Shown: positions 1 through 15,876, counted from the stretch's first letter. The stretch: DNA of 64,000 nucleotides from Datnioides undecimradiatus (GCA_008933995.1 WARS01000015.1:6508861-6572860); one strand, 5' to 3'. The notes: a model not told the origin generated them from the sequence alone. Numbers and translations: made by a program.

Positions 1-83
1 TCTTGTATCTTCATATCTGTTGTCAGTTTTCAGACATTTTGCACACAGTGATTAAGGATGCCTGTTTCTCTGTTTGCCTGCAG

Positions 84-3460
<3,377 letters not shown>

Positions 3461-4925
3461 TACACACAAAACTTGACTGAACAAATACATTTTTGATGGC
3501 ATTCCTGTGATTCTGGACAGACTTGAGTATTCTGACTGACATTTTTGTGACTATACTAGAAAACTACTGAGAAACATATGCTGCCATGGAAGAAAAAACA
3601 GTCTGATGATAAGGTCTGACTCACTGTGTAGCATAGAAGCCGTGCCTAAAACACTATTTTTACATGCACACAGTAGTTGCTCCTCCTTGACTATGAGACC
3701 AGTATGTTATGGCAAAACAAAAACGTTGCCTTTTTAAATATTATGCACTCCAGATGCTACACGAAGGTCGCAAGCTGTAGAAACTTGAAAGGAAGTGGTT
3801 GAATAGAAGTTCAGATTGAACCGTCAGGAATGCAGGATGCGTTGGAGCATTGACCCAATGAACGTGCTTGACTGAACAAGGTTTCATCTTCATGCTATAT
3901 CATTCACATGCGGATAAAGGTATTGTATGCTGGTCAGGACAATGAAATTGACTTACTTAGCCGTCTTTTGATAATTTAAATATTCCAAAATCTTGTAGTA
4001 ATATCGTGCTGACATGCCCAGCAGAGTACCATCTATATCAGACAGTGTTTCGCCTCACTGAATATTAAATACTAAAAGAAAATCAAAGTTTTTTGTTTTT
4101 TTTCTTTTTGCTGCTGAGATCCACAGCCAACATTTAAGCAGCAGCCAGTGGGACAAACTATACTGAAAATGTCACTTTTCATTTACTCCACTACCACTTT
4201 GGATCAAACATTTTTGACAGTTAAAGTTTCAGCAAAAAGCCAAGTAGCTGGAAAGTTTCCTTCCATCACTAAGTGTAACGTGTTGAGTTTCATCCCGCTG
4301 TCATGTTTTAAATAAATTTTTACACAAAGTTAGGCTGATTATGGAATCAGATTTGTGTCAGTATGATCAAACAAAACTTCTTAAAATGTAAAACTCATTG
4401 AGGCGAACAAACAAGTTGTGTATGAACTGTGTATGTATTGTATGAACCTTTACATTTGTCACTTTGTGTTTCGTTTCATCTCCTCTTTTCTCAGTGGTCA
4501 GACTTTTGCCCTCACTGTCCAGTGTGCAGTTCAGTCTCAGATCTATTTTAGTTTGATATTTAAGAGGCTATGTTTGATTACATCGACACAACTCAGATTC
4601 AATAACTCATTGACATTTTATGACAAAAAATTCATGGTTATGTGGGTGTAGTTGATGCAGATTTTCTAGTGAGTTAAAAAAACAAAACTACGAAACAGAG
4701 CGTCTTTTAAGAACAACGGTGCTCTAATTGGTTTCTTCTATTTCTTTAAATATCTAAAGCCAAGAGACACAGTGTTGGAGGAAGTAGCTGCTGCATTAAT
4801 GTACTGTATAAGTGGCCAATGTGTTGTAAGTGTACAAGTGTTAATGTTAAAGCTTTTATGGGGTCATTTGTATGTTTTTAAGGTTCCTGTTTGAACTAAT
4901 TAATAAATATTGGAATAAATGTGTG
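3461..4925 (+). other. smarcad1: smarcad1 3' UTR with two poly(A) signals
   Basis: AT-rich sequence after the stop with no supported coding potential. Two AATAAA hexamers lie close together at 4902-4907 and 4914-4919 and probably define the transcript end. From there to 5703 I see only AT-rich sequence, presumably the intergenic gap and the 3' UTR of the convergent minus-strand gene. No clear AATAAA was found for that gene within about 700 bases of its stop. Confidence 0.6.
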
Positions 4926-5703
4926 TGTAGTCATTAGTAAGAAAATCTCCATTTTTAAAAAAAAAATATTTATTTTCTTTGAATGGTTACGTGAAAGACT
5001 TGCAACTAGTTTAGACAGTGGTAAACACTTGGATTGTGTTTTTCTAACCTGACTTGAATTTTCCAAAAAAAGTCATATTTAAGACTGCTCCTTGGAGTCT
5101 GAACCTTTCAAGAAGATCTTAATAAATCTGAGATGTGAAGGATTGCAAAAAAAGAAAGAACCATGAACGACGACTATATGCTTTATGTTTTGTTTAAGGT
5201 TTAGTAACATTTTTATCTAGACAGGAAGTGAAAAGACTCTGACTTGTTCTGAAAGGACCTGAAAAGTTCATCCTTTATGTAAATTTGTAGATGATGAATT
5301 AGTGTGGGGTTGTTTTTTGGTGTTTTTGGTTAATTTTGTTTCTGTGTATGGCATTCCACTGCCACTGTGAAGAAATAGGTAAGCTTGTAGAAATGGTAAG
5401 AGTGTGTGTAACACTTTTGGTCATCAATGTACTATTAATATACATAATTGCATCAGTGTCCTAAAGTACTAAATCAGAATAGCTTTACTATAATGTGTAC
5501 AATCAATACTACTGGGCTTTGGCTTTGGTTCATTAATACTGAGACATTACAAGACATTCACACAAAAGACAACTGACAGCTATTGTTTTTTCAGTCACAG
5601 GTATGAAGCTTACAAAAAAATTTCTAGTTAAAATGCAAAATAATTGCCATGCTAAAAATTTTATGTTTGAAAGTTTACAATTAACACACTTTCATCTCAT
5701 AAC

Positions 5704-8172
5704 CTACTCGGCATTAGGAGAGTACCGTCCACACCGAAAGCCTGTCAGGTGAGCATCACATTTGATTGTGTAGGTGAAGTAAAGAACTCCTTTGCTCAGC
5801 TGACAGCTTAGAGAACGAGTTCCTCTCTCTGGGAAGACGACACATCTACCGGCTACGTCATTGTAAAGCACATCTCTGTCCCAAACTTCAAACCTCAACT
5901 CCTGACCCAGCTCAACCGATCCAAAATCAAAAGTCGCGTTCCACACAGGGTCATTGTCGTCCATCACTGTCTCCGTCTCCTCGTACATGCCGTTGTAGAA
6001 GATCTTTACATAGGCGTCTGTTTTAGTGAAGGTGTCTGCCTTCAGACCTGCAGCTCTGTGAATCACCAGCCTGAGAGTCCCTCTACCGGCCCGGAGGGGA
6101 CAGCAGTTGTGGTCCAGGTTGGGAGTCGGGGAGCAGTTCTTCAAACCAAGCTGGTCCTCCCCCAGACGGTTCTCTTTGATGTATTCTGTGACAATGCTTC
6201 TCAGATTAGCACTGATCTGAGAGTCCTCCACCAGGTGATGTAGAGGGAAGATGGCATAGGAGACGACATCAGGGTTGTCATGGAGACTGTTCATCCAGCT
6301 GTGGTATGCTTCCGACGGGTCTTGCTGGTAGAGGATGTCGGGGAAGTACCTCTCCCCTCCGATAACTTCAATCTTATGGGTCATGAAACCTTGGTAGAAG
6401 CCCATGCTCATGTTACCCTTTAGGAGGTTGTTGCACTTGTTAGAGAAGGACACATTGGCAGGGAGGAAACCAAGAGCCATTCGGAGTTCAACATTCAGGC
6501 AGTTTTTGACCTCCGATTCGGAGAAGCCCTTCAGCGTGGCCAGGCATGTCCTGAAGGCAGTGATACGTCTCACCTTACCACCAAGCTGGACCTGGGAGAC
6601 ATTTAAAGATAATGAAATGAATGGTTTAAACTCCTTTTGGGCCTTCAGAAAGTTCATCACATTATTTTGCATTTTATTCTGCATTCAAATATGCTATATC
6701 AAAGACACCCTGTTGCTCAAATAATAAGGAATAAAGGGCAAAGAAACTACAGTATCGAACACCAGACCTGGTGTATGTAGTGCGTTCCATAGGTGTCTAT
6801 CAACCGTCTATATAGAGCTCTGTCCTGGGTTGTATTTAAGCTCTGCGGGAGTCTCTTCAGATGCTTTGTGAACTCTGCACTCAGCTGTGGATGATCAGCC
6901 AGCCTATAGCTGAAACAAACAAACGGCGGCATGTGGAGTTCAGCCAAAAACAGTAAAAACATCAGATTGACTCTTATGTGACACAGAAACAGTCATGTTC
7001 AAGCTGCTTATGTCATTTATGTGTATATTCCTTAAGTAGTTGCAAACCTTTTTCTTGAATTACCTTCTTGTTTCTCAACTCAGAGGACAGTCTTTGAAGT
7101 TATCTTTTAAGTTAAATTTTAGCCTATTCAGCCTAAGCTGTGATCTTTTGTATATTGGGCTGGGAGTGGAGACGACAGAAAAGCTTATGTCATCTTATGG
7201 TACTCAACCTTTAATTTTTTTAGTCCTGTTTATAATGAATTTTGGATGAAAGAATTCTTAAGATGAATAAAATATCCAAAATAATCTTCATTCTCATACA
7301 CACTCAATATCCAGATATAGGAGAACCAGAAATCCTCTCATTTTCAAATGTATACATAATTGTAATACTGAGTTATTGCTTGTTATTAACATACTTTTGG
7401 CATTTATTGATGGCATGATATTACCAACCTCACCCCTCTTTACCTGTAGTAACTGCAGCTGATTTCATGGATTGCAAAAGTGGCCTTGTCCACACTGTGC
7501 TGAGAACGGGCAAACTTTGCCAGGTCTGAGCGACTTCCTCCCAACACTCCCTTGCCAATTTCCTCCAAACTCAAACCCATGCCCCAGTTGTTGTTAACCA
7601 GGGAGTTTGAGCTGCGCAGTAGGGAGTCCACAGAGTGATGGAGCGCGCTAGAGAGCTGCTTACTGCAACGGCTGAAGGGACGCCAGTCAAGTACTGCTGC
7701 TGGGAGCCTCTGAATCTGAGGAGGAGGGACAAGGCAGGATGTAGGGCGGGATGCAGGTGCAGGAGGAAAATAGTTAAAGGAAGTGCAGAATAGAATGGAG
7801 TAAGGAAAATCAGGCCATGAGGAGCAAGAGTAAAAAATTGGTTTGGATGTAATTAAGCCAAGGGAATTTAGACAGACTGACGATACCCTGAAATAAAGAG
7901 AGGGAAGTTGTCACCTGTCCTTGCTGGAAGCGGTTTGGACACAGTGTACAAGTGTGGTTGTCAGACAGATGACCTTTTACATTGATGACATATGCCCCGG
8001 TACGACGCATCCGAACCACATCAAAACCCTCTCCTGCCAGGTTGTGGCCTGGGACAAAAGGAGCTTTCTCACACTCTGACCCCAAGCTTGTCCAACAGCA
8101 CTGGACCAATGTGACCAGCGAAGCCAATGTAAACAGGACAAGGTTGCTTCGTCGGTATCCTGCAGCCCGCAT
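5704..8172 (-). CDS. Perforin-1-like pore-forming protein (MACPF + C2)
   Basis: Four coding exons on the minus strand: 8172-7915, 7715-7444, 6909-6768 and 6591-5704, giving 519 residues (human perforin-1 has 555). Residues 1-25 or so form a hydrophobic signal peptide, and CEKAPFVPGHNLAGEGFDVV is typical of the perforin N-terminus. The MACPF signature Y-G-T-H-Y-x6-G-G starts at residue 217 and is split by the last intron (YGTHYIHQ / VQLGG). A C2 domain occupies about residues 394-500, with acidic calcium-binding loops visible (TKTDAYVK, DDNDP, WDRD). Family role: a secreted granule protein of cytotoxic lymphocytes that binds membranes through calcium and C2, then makes MACPF pores. The ATG is preceded by an acceptor (TTCAG just upstream), so the 5' UTR is spliced. 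Fish have several perforin-1-like paralogues, so I assign no exact symbol. No frameshift or stop was seen. Confidence 0.9.
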
Positions 8173-8705
8173 GTTTACCTGAAGGTAATAAAATGAGGAG
8201 GGTGAGAAAGTACTTTGTCAAGCTTGTATTTTAACAATCAACTTTTTGCTATGAAATATATTTTTTATCTTGAAATTAGTGCACTGCCCTGCCTCTTTGA
8301 AACCATTATTCTCTGATCACTAAAGAAATTAAAATGTGTATATGTTGTTTTTTCCTGGTAAATTAAGTATCCAGTTCATTAAAACCACGTAGAATAGTCT
8401 TGAGTTAAGTTGTTTTTGATTGATAAGTCATAAGAAGTGGTCAGGGCCCAGCCATTTAAAAAAAAAATATATATTTCCCTTTCCAGTTAAAACACATTTC
8501 TGCATGTTTACTAGTGACCAGACTGCAGGTTTGTGGCTGGTAGCAAATTAAAAATCAAAGATAAATTATGCCTTACACAGTAAATACAGATGAGCTCCTA
8601 ATCCTCTCTGCTTTATAAACTGGAGTAATCCTGCAACAGATGTTGTGTTAACTCTAAAAACGTGCCCGACAAAGAGATACACCACAGGACAACATGCACT
8701 CTTAC

Positions 8706-8890
8706 CTTGAACTGTATTCTGTTTATCGTCCTTCAGATTGTGTCCTCGACCTCTTTTGTCAGACTGTAGCTGGCTTTGCCCACTAAAACTGCTTTCCAGA
8801 TTTTTAACAGCCAAGGAGCATACATTTGGGTTGCCTCCCTTTCGTTGCTAACCTTGTCGATGGCACAGCTCACTGTGAAAGATGAACTGA
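8706..8890 (-). other. Probable non-coding 5' exon of the perforin-like gene
   Basis: On the minus strand a good donor (CAAG/GTAAG) sits at 8705-8701. It would splice to the acceptor about 6 bases upstream of the ATG at 8172, leaving an intron of about 520 bases. The upstream limit is not visible; 8890 is a guess. No protein is encoded. Confidence 0.4.
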
Positions 8891-9850
8891 AAACTGACTA
8901 AACTCTTGATCGTGCTGGAAATGAAATCACGGCTGAGGGAGCTTTGGCTTTGCTGGCAGGCTGTGCTGAAAGCCTGCTGGGTGCACTCTTTTGTCTGCCC
9001 TCCGCCTTATGAAAAAGACGAAGGAGGGAGTTCCTCTGCTTCAGGGCTGAGTGTCTGTCTCTGTCCCTTTTCCTCTCTCTCTTTCTCTCTCTCACTCTCA
9101 CTCTCCCTTCTTCTCTCTCTTTCTCCCTCTCTCCCTCCCCAATGGCCTCAGCAATTTCCTCAGCATGAGTGGGTTTGTTTTGATGTTCATGACCCAGCTC
9201 TATGAATCCTCACAGCAGTGTATTTGTGTGTGCACGTGCACGTGTGGGGGAGGGAGATTGTTGGTTAGTCACGAGAGGGAAGATGCATGCTGGTATGAAC
9301 AATCTACGGGAAATACGGGAAATGGCTATATGTAGGTGTATGTACGTGCATGTGAGTTTACAGTACATGTGTGAACTGTATGTCTGACTGTGTGTGTGTT
9401 TTTTGGCTGCACAATGTCTGGCCTAGCCTGTCTGTGTACTGATAACCTGACCAACACCATGAGGTCAGCTTTGCCATTGTCTATTTATGGATGTGGGTGG
9501 AACACTGGTGGTTTTCTCTGTTAAGTCTCTCTGCACTCTGTGCAAGAGGTTTCGTTCAACCTGACACAGGAAGATTTGTTTTTCAACCCAGATTTACAGT
9601 TTTATTTAGAAAACCAGTGTGCGCTCTGGTGCCACGTTTACAGGCTTGTGTCAGTATCAGTATCAGTACCTCTAAACTGTGACATTTGCATTTTGTACTA
9701 GCCAACAGCACTTTAGTGTAAAAGATAAAAATATACAGCTAAGCTTGCAAAGATTTAAAGCCATTAAGATATTTTTTCTCTCTCAAGTTTTACATGGACA
9801 AAAATATACAAAGGATAAATGCAATATAAAACAGATGCACTAAATAGTTT
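8891..9850. other. Intergenic region between the perforin-like gene and mpeg1
   Basis: Upstream of the perforin-like gene and downstream of mpeg1. It contains a CT-rich low-complexity tract at about 9059-9141. The plus and minus open frames across that tract have no recognisable protein content. This interval should contain the perforin-like promoter, but I cannot place its elements. Confidence 0.5.
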
Positions 9851-10465
9851 TGTATAGCAGAAGAGTTTATTTGACTTACATATATTAATTCTTCAAACGT
9901 AGTAGCATAGTACACAAGGTAAAGTACAAAAAATAAATCCTTAATAATATTCATATATTGAAAAAGAGCTTTGCAAAGTTCTCATTAAAAATAATTTAAA
10001 AAAACATGTTTATAAATGTACAATCAAACAAAGCATTCAAGTTCTTAAAGGAGATTAGATGCTACATGGCTTCATACCTGTGTGTTCACCTTGGCCTTAT
10101 GAGGGCAGTATTTGCCCACTGTGGCCTTTGGAAATCACTTCTGCTTTTTGCTCTGTATGATCCTGTCTATTGTTTGTAAGTGCAAAACAATCAACTAGTT
10201 GCTAACAATGATTCAAAGTACACATCATTCTGTTAGAAAAATGACTACCTATAAATGTATTGTTAAACTGTAACTTTTACTATCCAAAGCAGTTGTTAAA
10301 ATGTGGCTGTGCTAATTACTCATTGGTTAGATAGACATTTCATGCAGGTCCAACTGATTCAAAACCACTCCTGTATAATGCATGCCAAAAATTTCTGTGG
10401 TGACAATCAACAAGAAAGTTAAATTCATAAATCAGACTGGCAAGCTGCTAAGTTGTGGGTTTTTC
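9850..10465 (-). other. mpeg1: mpeg1 3' UTR with poly(A) signal
   Basis: AT-rich sequence after the mpeg1 stop. An AATAAA on the minus strand (plus-strand TTTATT at 9866-9871) is a plausible poly(A) signal, giving a 3' UTR of about 600 bases. Confidence 0.5.
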
Positions 10466-12865
10466 CTAAGCCTCTTCTTGCTGTGCCTCCCTCTCTCCTT
10501 CTTCATGTTTAAACTCTCCACGTATTTCCTCATAGCCTCTAGCTCTAATGACCCCAGACAACCTCCTCCTTCTCTTGACCATGAATACTGCCACTACCAC
10601 CAGTGCCATCATACCTATCACCCCAAAGGCCACCCCTGCCTTTTCTCCACTAGACATCTGATTTAATTCTGGGTTAATCTGGCGTACAATTTCATTTATA
10701 TCCTCTGGTTTAGCCAGTCTCCATGCTTTGGTCTGCCCCACTCTGACCCAGCTCTTCTCCCCTTCAGTCATCACCATAACTGTGTTTGTAGATTGCATGC
10801 TGACAACTGAAGGTCGGGTGAAGGGAGGGAGATGGACTGGAAGCAGGTGCCCACCTGTGAACAGTCCTGACTGGACACAGTAAAGAATTTCACAGCCATC
10901 GCTCACTGTAGCCAGATGCTGACTGAACTTGGGAGGGCAACGACGTTGGGACCTCGCCAGTGGGTTGCTTGACTGGCAACTGAAAAGGCCTCCGAAAGGT
11001 ACTGAGTATCTGGTGGCGGTTTCATAGTCATTACTCACGCAAATTACTTGGCCATCTGAGAGAAACTTCACTGGAATGAAGTCTGAGGGGCAGCTTTTGG
11101 CATTAGTGAGAGGGTTCAGGAGAGAGGGGCTGTATATGCCTCCAAACAGATACCCTGAGTTGTCCGGGGCCTTTCCATTAACAGAGCACCAGTAGGTGTT
11201 AATGCGAGCAGTGCGAACATGGTAGTTGTCCTGGCACACTTTGCGATGGCAATGTGAGAGATGAAGAAACCCACAACGATAGCTTTCGTCATGGCAGTCG
11301 TACGAAGTGTAACCCTGCTGTCTCACTTCTGATCGCAGTAAAGTTGGGGAGTACGGAGGACGACAGGAAAAGTCACCTGTGTCAGGGTTTTTCTGGACCA
11401 GGGCATCACACAGTGGACCTGCATCTGGACTAAGCTGAACACATTCTTGATAGACACCACCAAAACTGAGGTTTGTAGCAGGGCCCTCACAGGATGAGTC
11501 ATCAACATTGGCTTGGAAGTTAAAGTTCTTGGAGTTAACGTCAACACATCCAGGCCGTGTGTTGACCTTGTAGTATCGCTCTATAGCCTGGCTCACTGTA
11601 AGAGCCACTTTGGCAACTGTAGGCTGTGGCAAATCGGGGAAGGCGTTGGTATTTATGAAGTAGGGCAGGGGAAATCCTGACCGATCAATAGCAACTAAGT
11701 TATTCCTGGTACTTTCCTGCCACTTCTGCAGAGTGATGCCAGGATAGAAAGGTGTTCCACCATGACTTTGAGTCAGAGAGTACTGAATATTGGACTGATA
11801 CGTTTGAAGTGATGAGCTCTTTTGGGCACTTTCACTGCTTATGTCAAACTTGAGCTTGTCAAAAAAGTTCAAGCCTGCTTGAGCTGTGATAGAGGAACTT
11901 TTTGACAGACTGTCCGACACATATGAAGAACGGAGGTAGTCTTCCTGCACCAAACTAGCCCCTGCATCGACACTAGTGATAACATGCGTTCCATAGTCCA
12001 GCACCATCTTCTCTGAGAGATATTCTGCATTCCTTGTTTGGTTGTTTTCAATTGCATCGGCTATCTCTTTGGCTTGTTGAGCAAAGCGCATGTCCAGAGT
12101 GAAGTCTGGGTAAGCCTTCACTGTGTAGATGAAGTTACGAACCTTTGAGAAGGAAGATTGGATATAATTGAGTAGAGTTTCTTTTCACTGGCCACATTTC
12201 TTTCAGCTAATCAATACACTTTTTCTTTTATTTACTTGCTTTTTTAAGGTAACGTATGTAATATCAGGAACAATAAACAAGAAGTAACAATGCCTCACAC
12301 TGGCTCAATTACAGCACTGCTATTTAGTGCACTACCAATGTTAAATGGTTATATCAGTCATTAATGTTGCTCAGCATTGTTATCAATCAAACTGGAATGG
12401 AATATTTAAACTTACTTGCACTCTGGCTGTAGACGAAGAGTCTTTGACCTGATGGGTTTTCATCCTCTGGCTCTCTGTAGAAAATTTGCCATTCAGCACC
12501 GAGAAGAAGGATGCGTCTGCATTAATGGTGGATGATGTAGAGCTTTTCTGCTCTAGCCAGGAGCTGATTATCTCTGAGTTTGCCTCCACACCCGTCTCCT
12601 TGTGCGGGATGACAAACACCTCATCTGGGATGAGATAGAATCCATCCTCGGTGGTCTGGCACTGGAAGTAGCTGAGGTTCATTACTCGACCCACATCTAT
12701 GTTCCGCAGGTTGTCCCAGCCACCGCCTGGCAGCACCTCCAGTGCTGTAATGGAAAGGTTGGTGGTGGCACGACATTGTGTGAGCCAATTGGTGGGGCGA
12801 CTGACAGGGACTGAAGAGCAGACCTGAAAGAGAGAGAGAGCCAGGAGAGTCACCACCGTCTTCAT
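10466..12865 (-). CDS. mpeg1: Macrophage-expressed gene 1 / perforin-2
   Basis: Two coding exons: 12865-12416 and 12142-10466, joined by a 273-base GT-AG intron (donor CAA/GTAAG, acceptor CAAAG/GTT), giving 708 residues (human 716). I chose the ATG at 12865 because it starts a clean signal peptide ([20 protein letters not shown]); an in-frame codon 33 bases upstream does not. The MACPF motif [16 protein letters not shown] begins at residue 200. A Cys-rich region follows (about 360-600, including [20 protein letters not shown]), as in the P2 region of the family. Residues 652-672 are one membrane helix, followed by KRRRR and an acidic cytoplasmic tail ending at 708. Family role: type I membrane protein of phagosomes in macrophages that kills engulfed bacteria by pore formation. 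It lies 2.3 kb upstream of the perforin-like gene on the same strand. Confidence 0.95.
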
Positions 12866-12960
12866 GATGGTTGTGTCAGAAAGAGCAAAGAAGAGCAAAC
12901 ATTAAGTTAGTGTCAAGTTCCTCCTCCTCCTCTATAGTTTATCATATGACAAACAGGAAC
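12866..12960 (-). promoter_or_regulatory. mpeg1: Candidate mpeg1 promoter and 5' UTR
   Basis: Just upstream of the mpeg1 ATG the minus strand has a TATA-like AAACTATAGAGG (about 12929-12940) followed by a GGAGGAGGAGGAAC purine run that includes GAGGAA, the core bound by the myeloid ETS factor PU.1 (plus-strand GTTCCTCC at 12917-12924). PU.1 control of mpeg1 is known in other fish; its use here is inference from a short motif. Confidence 0.3.
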
Positions 12961-14840
12961 ATCTTGTTTCAGAGCTGGGGGATGTGCTTTTGCTTTCATT
13001 TGCACAGCAGCATTTGTGTGTATCAGCTATAGGTTACTTATTAACTGAAAGGGGAACAAAATACTCTTCTTATTTATGGCTGAAATTACGTTATTTTCTA
13101 TTTTTATCTCAGAAAAATAACTTCCCTGTATATTATCTTAAAACCTGCCTCAGGTGATTGTAAGATCCATAAACCAGTGTTCTGCAGGGTGCAAATAGTT
13201 ATATCTTATCATTCATGAGAGTGCGGTGGGTCAGTGATAAAAGCACAGTGTGTTGAAATGAACTCCAACTTGAGAGTAAAACGCAGAAATCTTGAGAACC
13301 TGCCTAAACATGTAGTATTTTGGCAGGTTCACCAGTAGTACCACCATGCAGTGAGATGCCTTTCATGTACAGTATGTTTTTGGTACAATTTCAGGCTATA
13401 CCTCTCTCGTTATACCCCAACAGGCAAACCACTGCAATTCTGAAAGCAGCGGGAGTGAAAAGAACTAAACACATAAGGCAGGTTGAAGCACACACAAGAA
13501 AATGGTGGACATAAAGGGTTAAAATGAAACTTAAGATCAACATAAAACCAAGCAGACAAGAATGTAAAGGAACACCCCTTTGGTTGATAATGGCTGTTTT
13601 ATCTTCCTCAAAAGTAAAGGTAAAATGGTTCACTGACTTCTTCTTATCAAAGGGAACAGACAGCAGATGTGAAAACAAACGATACCACAAGGAAGTAGTC
13701 GTGTTTTCACGTTTGGCAACTGTCACATGAGCATTCGTCACTGGGAATGTCCCGAAAATTTCCGATTAAATCACCCAACAACACTATAATAAGCTGCAGA
13801 ATTCCAACCCACGCAGTCTTTGTTTTATCTCACAGATGCTTTCATTGTCTATGCCAGGTTGGGACATTAAATAAATCAGCTCAAGTCACTGCATAGATAA
13901 ATGATATTCATACTTATGTGGCCAAACCTTTGAAAAACATGTCAGGATCACACGTGATGAAGCTCAGAAATACGATGTATAAAGTAACAAGTACAAGTTC
14001 TCTACATTTAATTATATTTACAAACTATTCTTAAAGATTTTCAACGCTGGTTCATTTAATGAGAACATGTGACTGAATTACTAGTATAAAAACAGTTATG
14101 ACGTGACTAAAAACTCAAATGTATTATATTCTGATTTATCTGCAGTACTTATTCGTGTGTTTTATTAATTAATTACCTTTTTACTACGCATTGCTTCATC
14201 GTGTTACAGCTATTATTTTGTCAGTGAATTGCAGTGGGGTTTTTTTCTTAGTATAACGAGTAAAGTAAACTGCATCTTTTCGAGTTTATATAAATATATG
14301 CAATTTTCAAAACACACTTATTTTTAGCTAAATATGTCATTACAGATTATAACGTTGTGATTTTACAGTCGTCAGGGGAAACGACAAGTTAAATCTGGGC
14401 TGCATCACAGGCGATCGTCGTTTTATAAGGCTACTCCACGCCTAACAATTTTAACAGCGGTATATAACTGACCTGAGTTGAGCTTCCCCGCCCTGTCCTG
14501 CTCGACAGCGGCTGTTTCTCCAGCGAATTACTTGTTACTGAATCCGGCCACTAGATGGCAACAGGAAACCACACAGCTGATGAACCCTGCAGCTGCCTGA
14601 GTCATAAACTGACTCCATCTCATGGCTTGAAGACCTCACTACTACATCATAACTACAGTATTTAATCCTCTGAGTTGTTATTGGATAGGCATCAACGCCT
14701 TTATCAGGCTGTTTTTTTATTTGACCCATAGTTCCTATCTTTTTATTGATGTTTTTCTCGTGCCAAACTCACTCAAAGTTATCACTGTTTCATCTGCAGT
14801 CTAAAGTCCATCATATTCTCCGAGGATGAGGATTTTAGAT
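12961..14840. other. Intergenic region upstream of mpeg1
   Basis: About 1.9 kb with no supported gene. The frames around 13320-13741 overlap on both strands and match nothing I recognise. On the minus strand a good donor (CTCAG/GTCAGT at 14473/14472) follows a GC-rich stretch at about 14473-14521. This could be a non-coding first exon, but no convincing acceptor was found to pair it with mpeg1. Confidence 0.4.
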
Positions 14841-15340
14841 TTGTCCCTTCGCCTCAACTGAAACCCTGGCATGTGTTTTTTTTTCTGCTGGAGATAAGAG
14901 GAAGCTCAACGAACACGGCTTGACACGCCCGTCAAGCCACGCTGTTGTCAGTGACGATCAGCTGCGTTTTGCGCACAGCTGGTGAGCGGCACCAGCGTCT
15001 GTTTTGTCATCCGTACGGTCCCGCCCACTAATTCTGCTGACGGCAACAAAAACTTGACACATTAAAAGTCGAATCCTGGTCACTTTTCGACACACTATCT
15101 GTCTGCTCGCCACTCTGTGACGGATGTGTCATTTAGGCTCCCTTGGACCACATTACCTGTTTGTGCGTCACTTTGCGACATACGCTTATAATGTCATAAA
15201 TGCTCGTACGTACCCTGCGACTGGCGTCTTGTCACGTGCGTAAAAGCGCAATTCTGAAATGTTCCGTGCGCTCTCACGCCTTCTCTGCATCACTGTGAAT
15301 CAAGCAAATCAAGAAAGTGTCCGAGATCACCGGCGTGTTT
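14840..15340. promoter_or_regulatory. CpG-dense region without a recognised gene
   Basis: CpG dinucleotides are clearly more frequent here than in the AT-rich flanks. The region holds an 8-bp perfect stem with a 6-base loop (GGCTTGAC 14917-14924, GTCAAGCC 14931-14938), a CACGTG E-box at about 15234-15239, and two near-identical 14-mers, GTCACTTTTCGACA (15079-15092) and GTCACTTTGCGACA (15167-15180). It looks like a promoter or CpG island, but neither strand has a coding exon that I recognise next to it. Confidence 0.4.
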
Positions 15341-15647
15341 ACTCATTCACCAATCCACACATAATCCACAGTCAACAGTGACCAGTAATTAATCATTGTT
15401 TTGTGTCACGGCTGGCAGCTACAGAGACGCAAACAAGTTGCCGCATATTAAATGCACCATTGCACTGTGGAGATACTGAACTGTCTTAATGCAAGACCTG
15501 AAAATGCACTGAGTTGTTTGCCTGAAACATGACCTGTATTTGAACCTTGGTAAGGTCCCATGCAGTCTAACTCCTGTTTGTCGAAGTAACTTTTCTTGTT
15601 TGAAACTGAGATAAAATCACACAACACGCTCTATACATTAAAATAGG

Positions 15648-15653
15648 TTTATT
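15648..15653 (-). terminator. Poly(A) signal for the H1 gene
   Basis: AATAAA on the minus strand about 225 bases past the H1 stop. It suggests a polyadenylated message instead of, or besides, a histone stem-loop 3' end. Confidence 0.45.
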
Positions 15654-15823
15654 ATCTCCGACATTTGCGTTTCAATTCTTTACAGGTCAAGGCAGGCGGT
15701 GGCAATGAAAACAAATGTAAAAACAGCAGGTTCAGTAATTTTCAATCATAGAAAGACTGTAAAATGGCTTAAGCAATCTCAAGTTCTTGGAATAAATGCA
15801 GAAAATCAGTCCTCATATGAGTT

Positions 15824-15845
15824 AAACGCCACCAGAGAGGCGTTT
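15824..15845 (-). terminator. 7-bp hairpin 31 bases after the H1 stop (non-consensus histone 3' stem-loop position)
   Basis: A perfect inverted repeat, AAACGCC (15824-15830) and GGCGTTT (15839-15845), encloses an 8-base loop. It sits where replication-dependent histone genes carry their processing stem-loop. The loop and stem do not fit the usual 6-bp stem with UHUR-type 4-base loop, and I see no histone downstream element. Confidence 0.3.
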
Positions 15846-15876
15846 GGGCAACATTCGTCGTTTATCACGAGAGATT

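Noticed and set aside
12866..12898. Longer mpeg1 start 11 codons upstream
   Set aside because: The extra residues would precede a good signal peptide; the ATG at 12865 gives the normal secretory start.
13320..13741. Overlapping frames on both strands upstream of mpeg1
   Set aside because: Both strands are open over the same bases with no similarity to known proteins; likely chance.
14473..14521. Possible non-coding exon 1 of mpeg1
   Set aside because: The donor is good, but no convincing acceptor exists before the mpeg1 ATG, and a TATA-like site lies near 12935.
15068..15083. GTCGAATCCTGG considered as a tRNA T-arm / B-box
   Set aside because: No A-box, acceptor stem or cloverleaf could be drawn around it.
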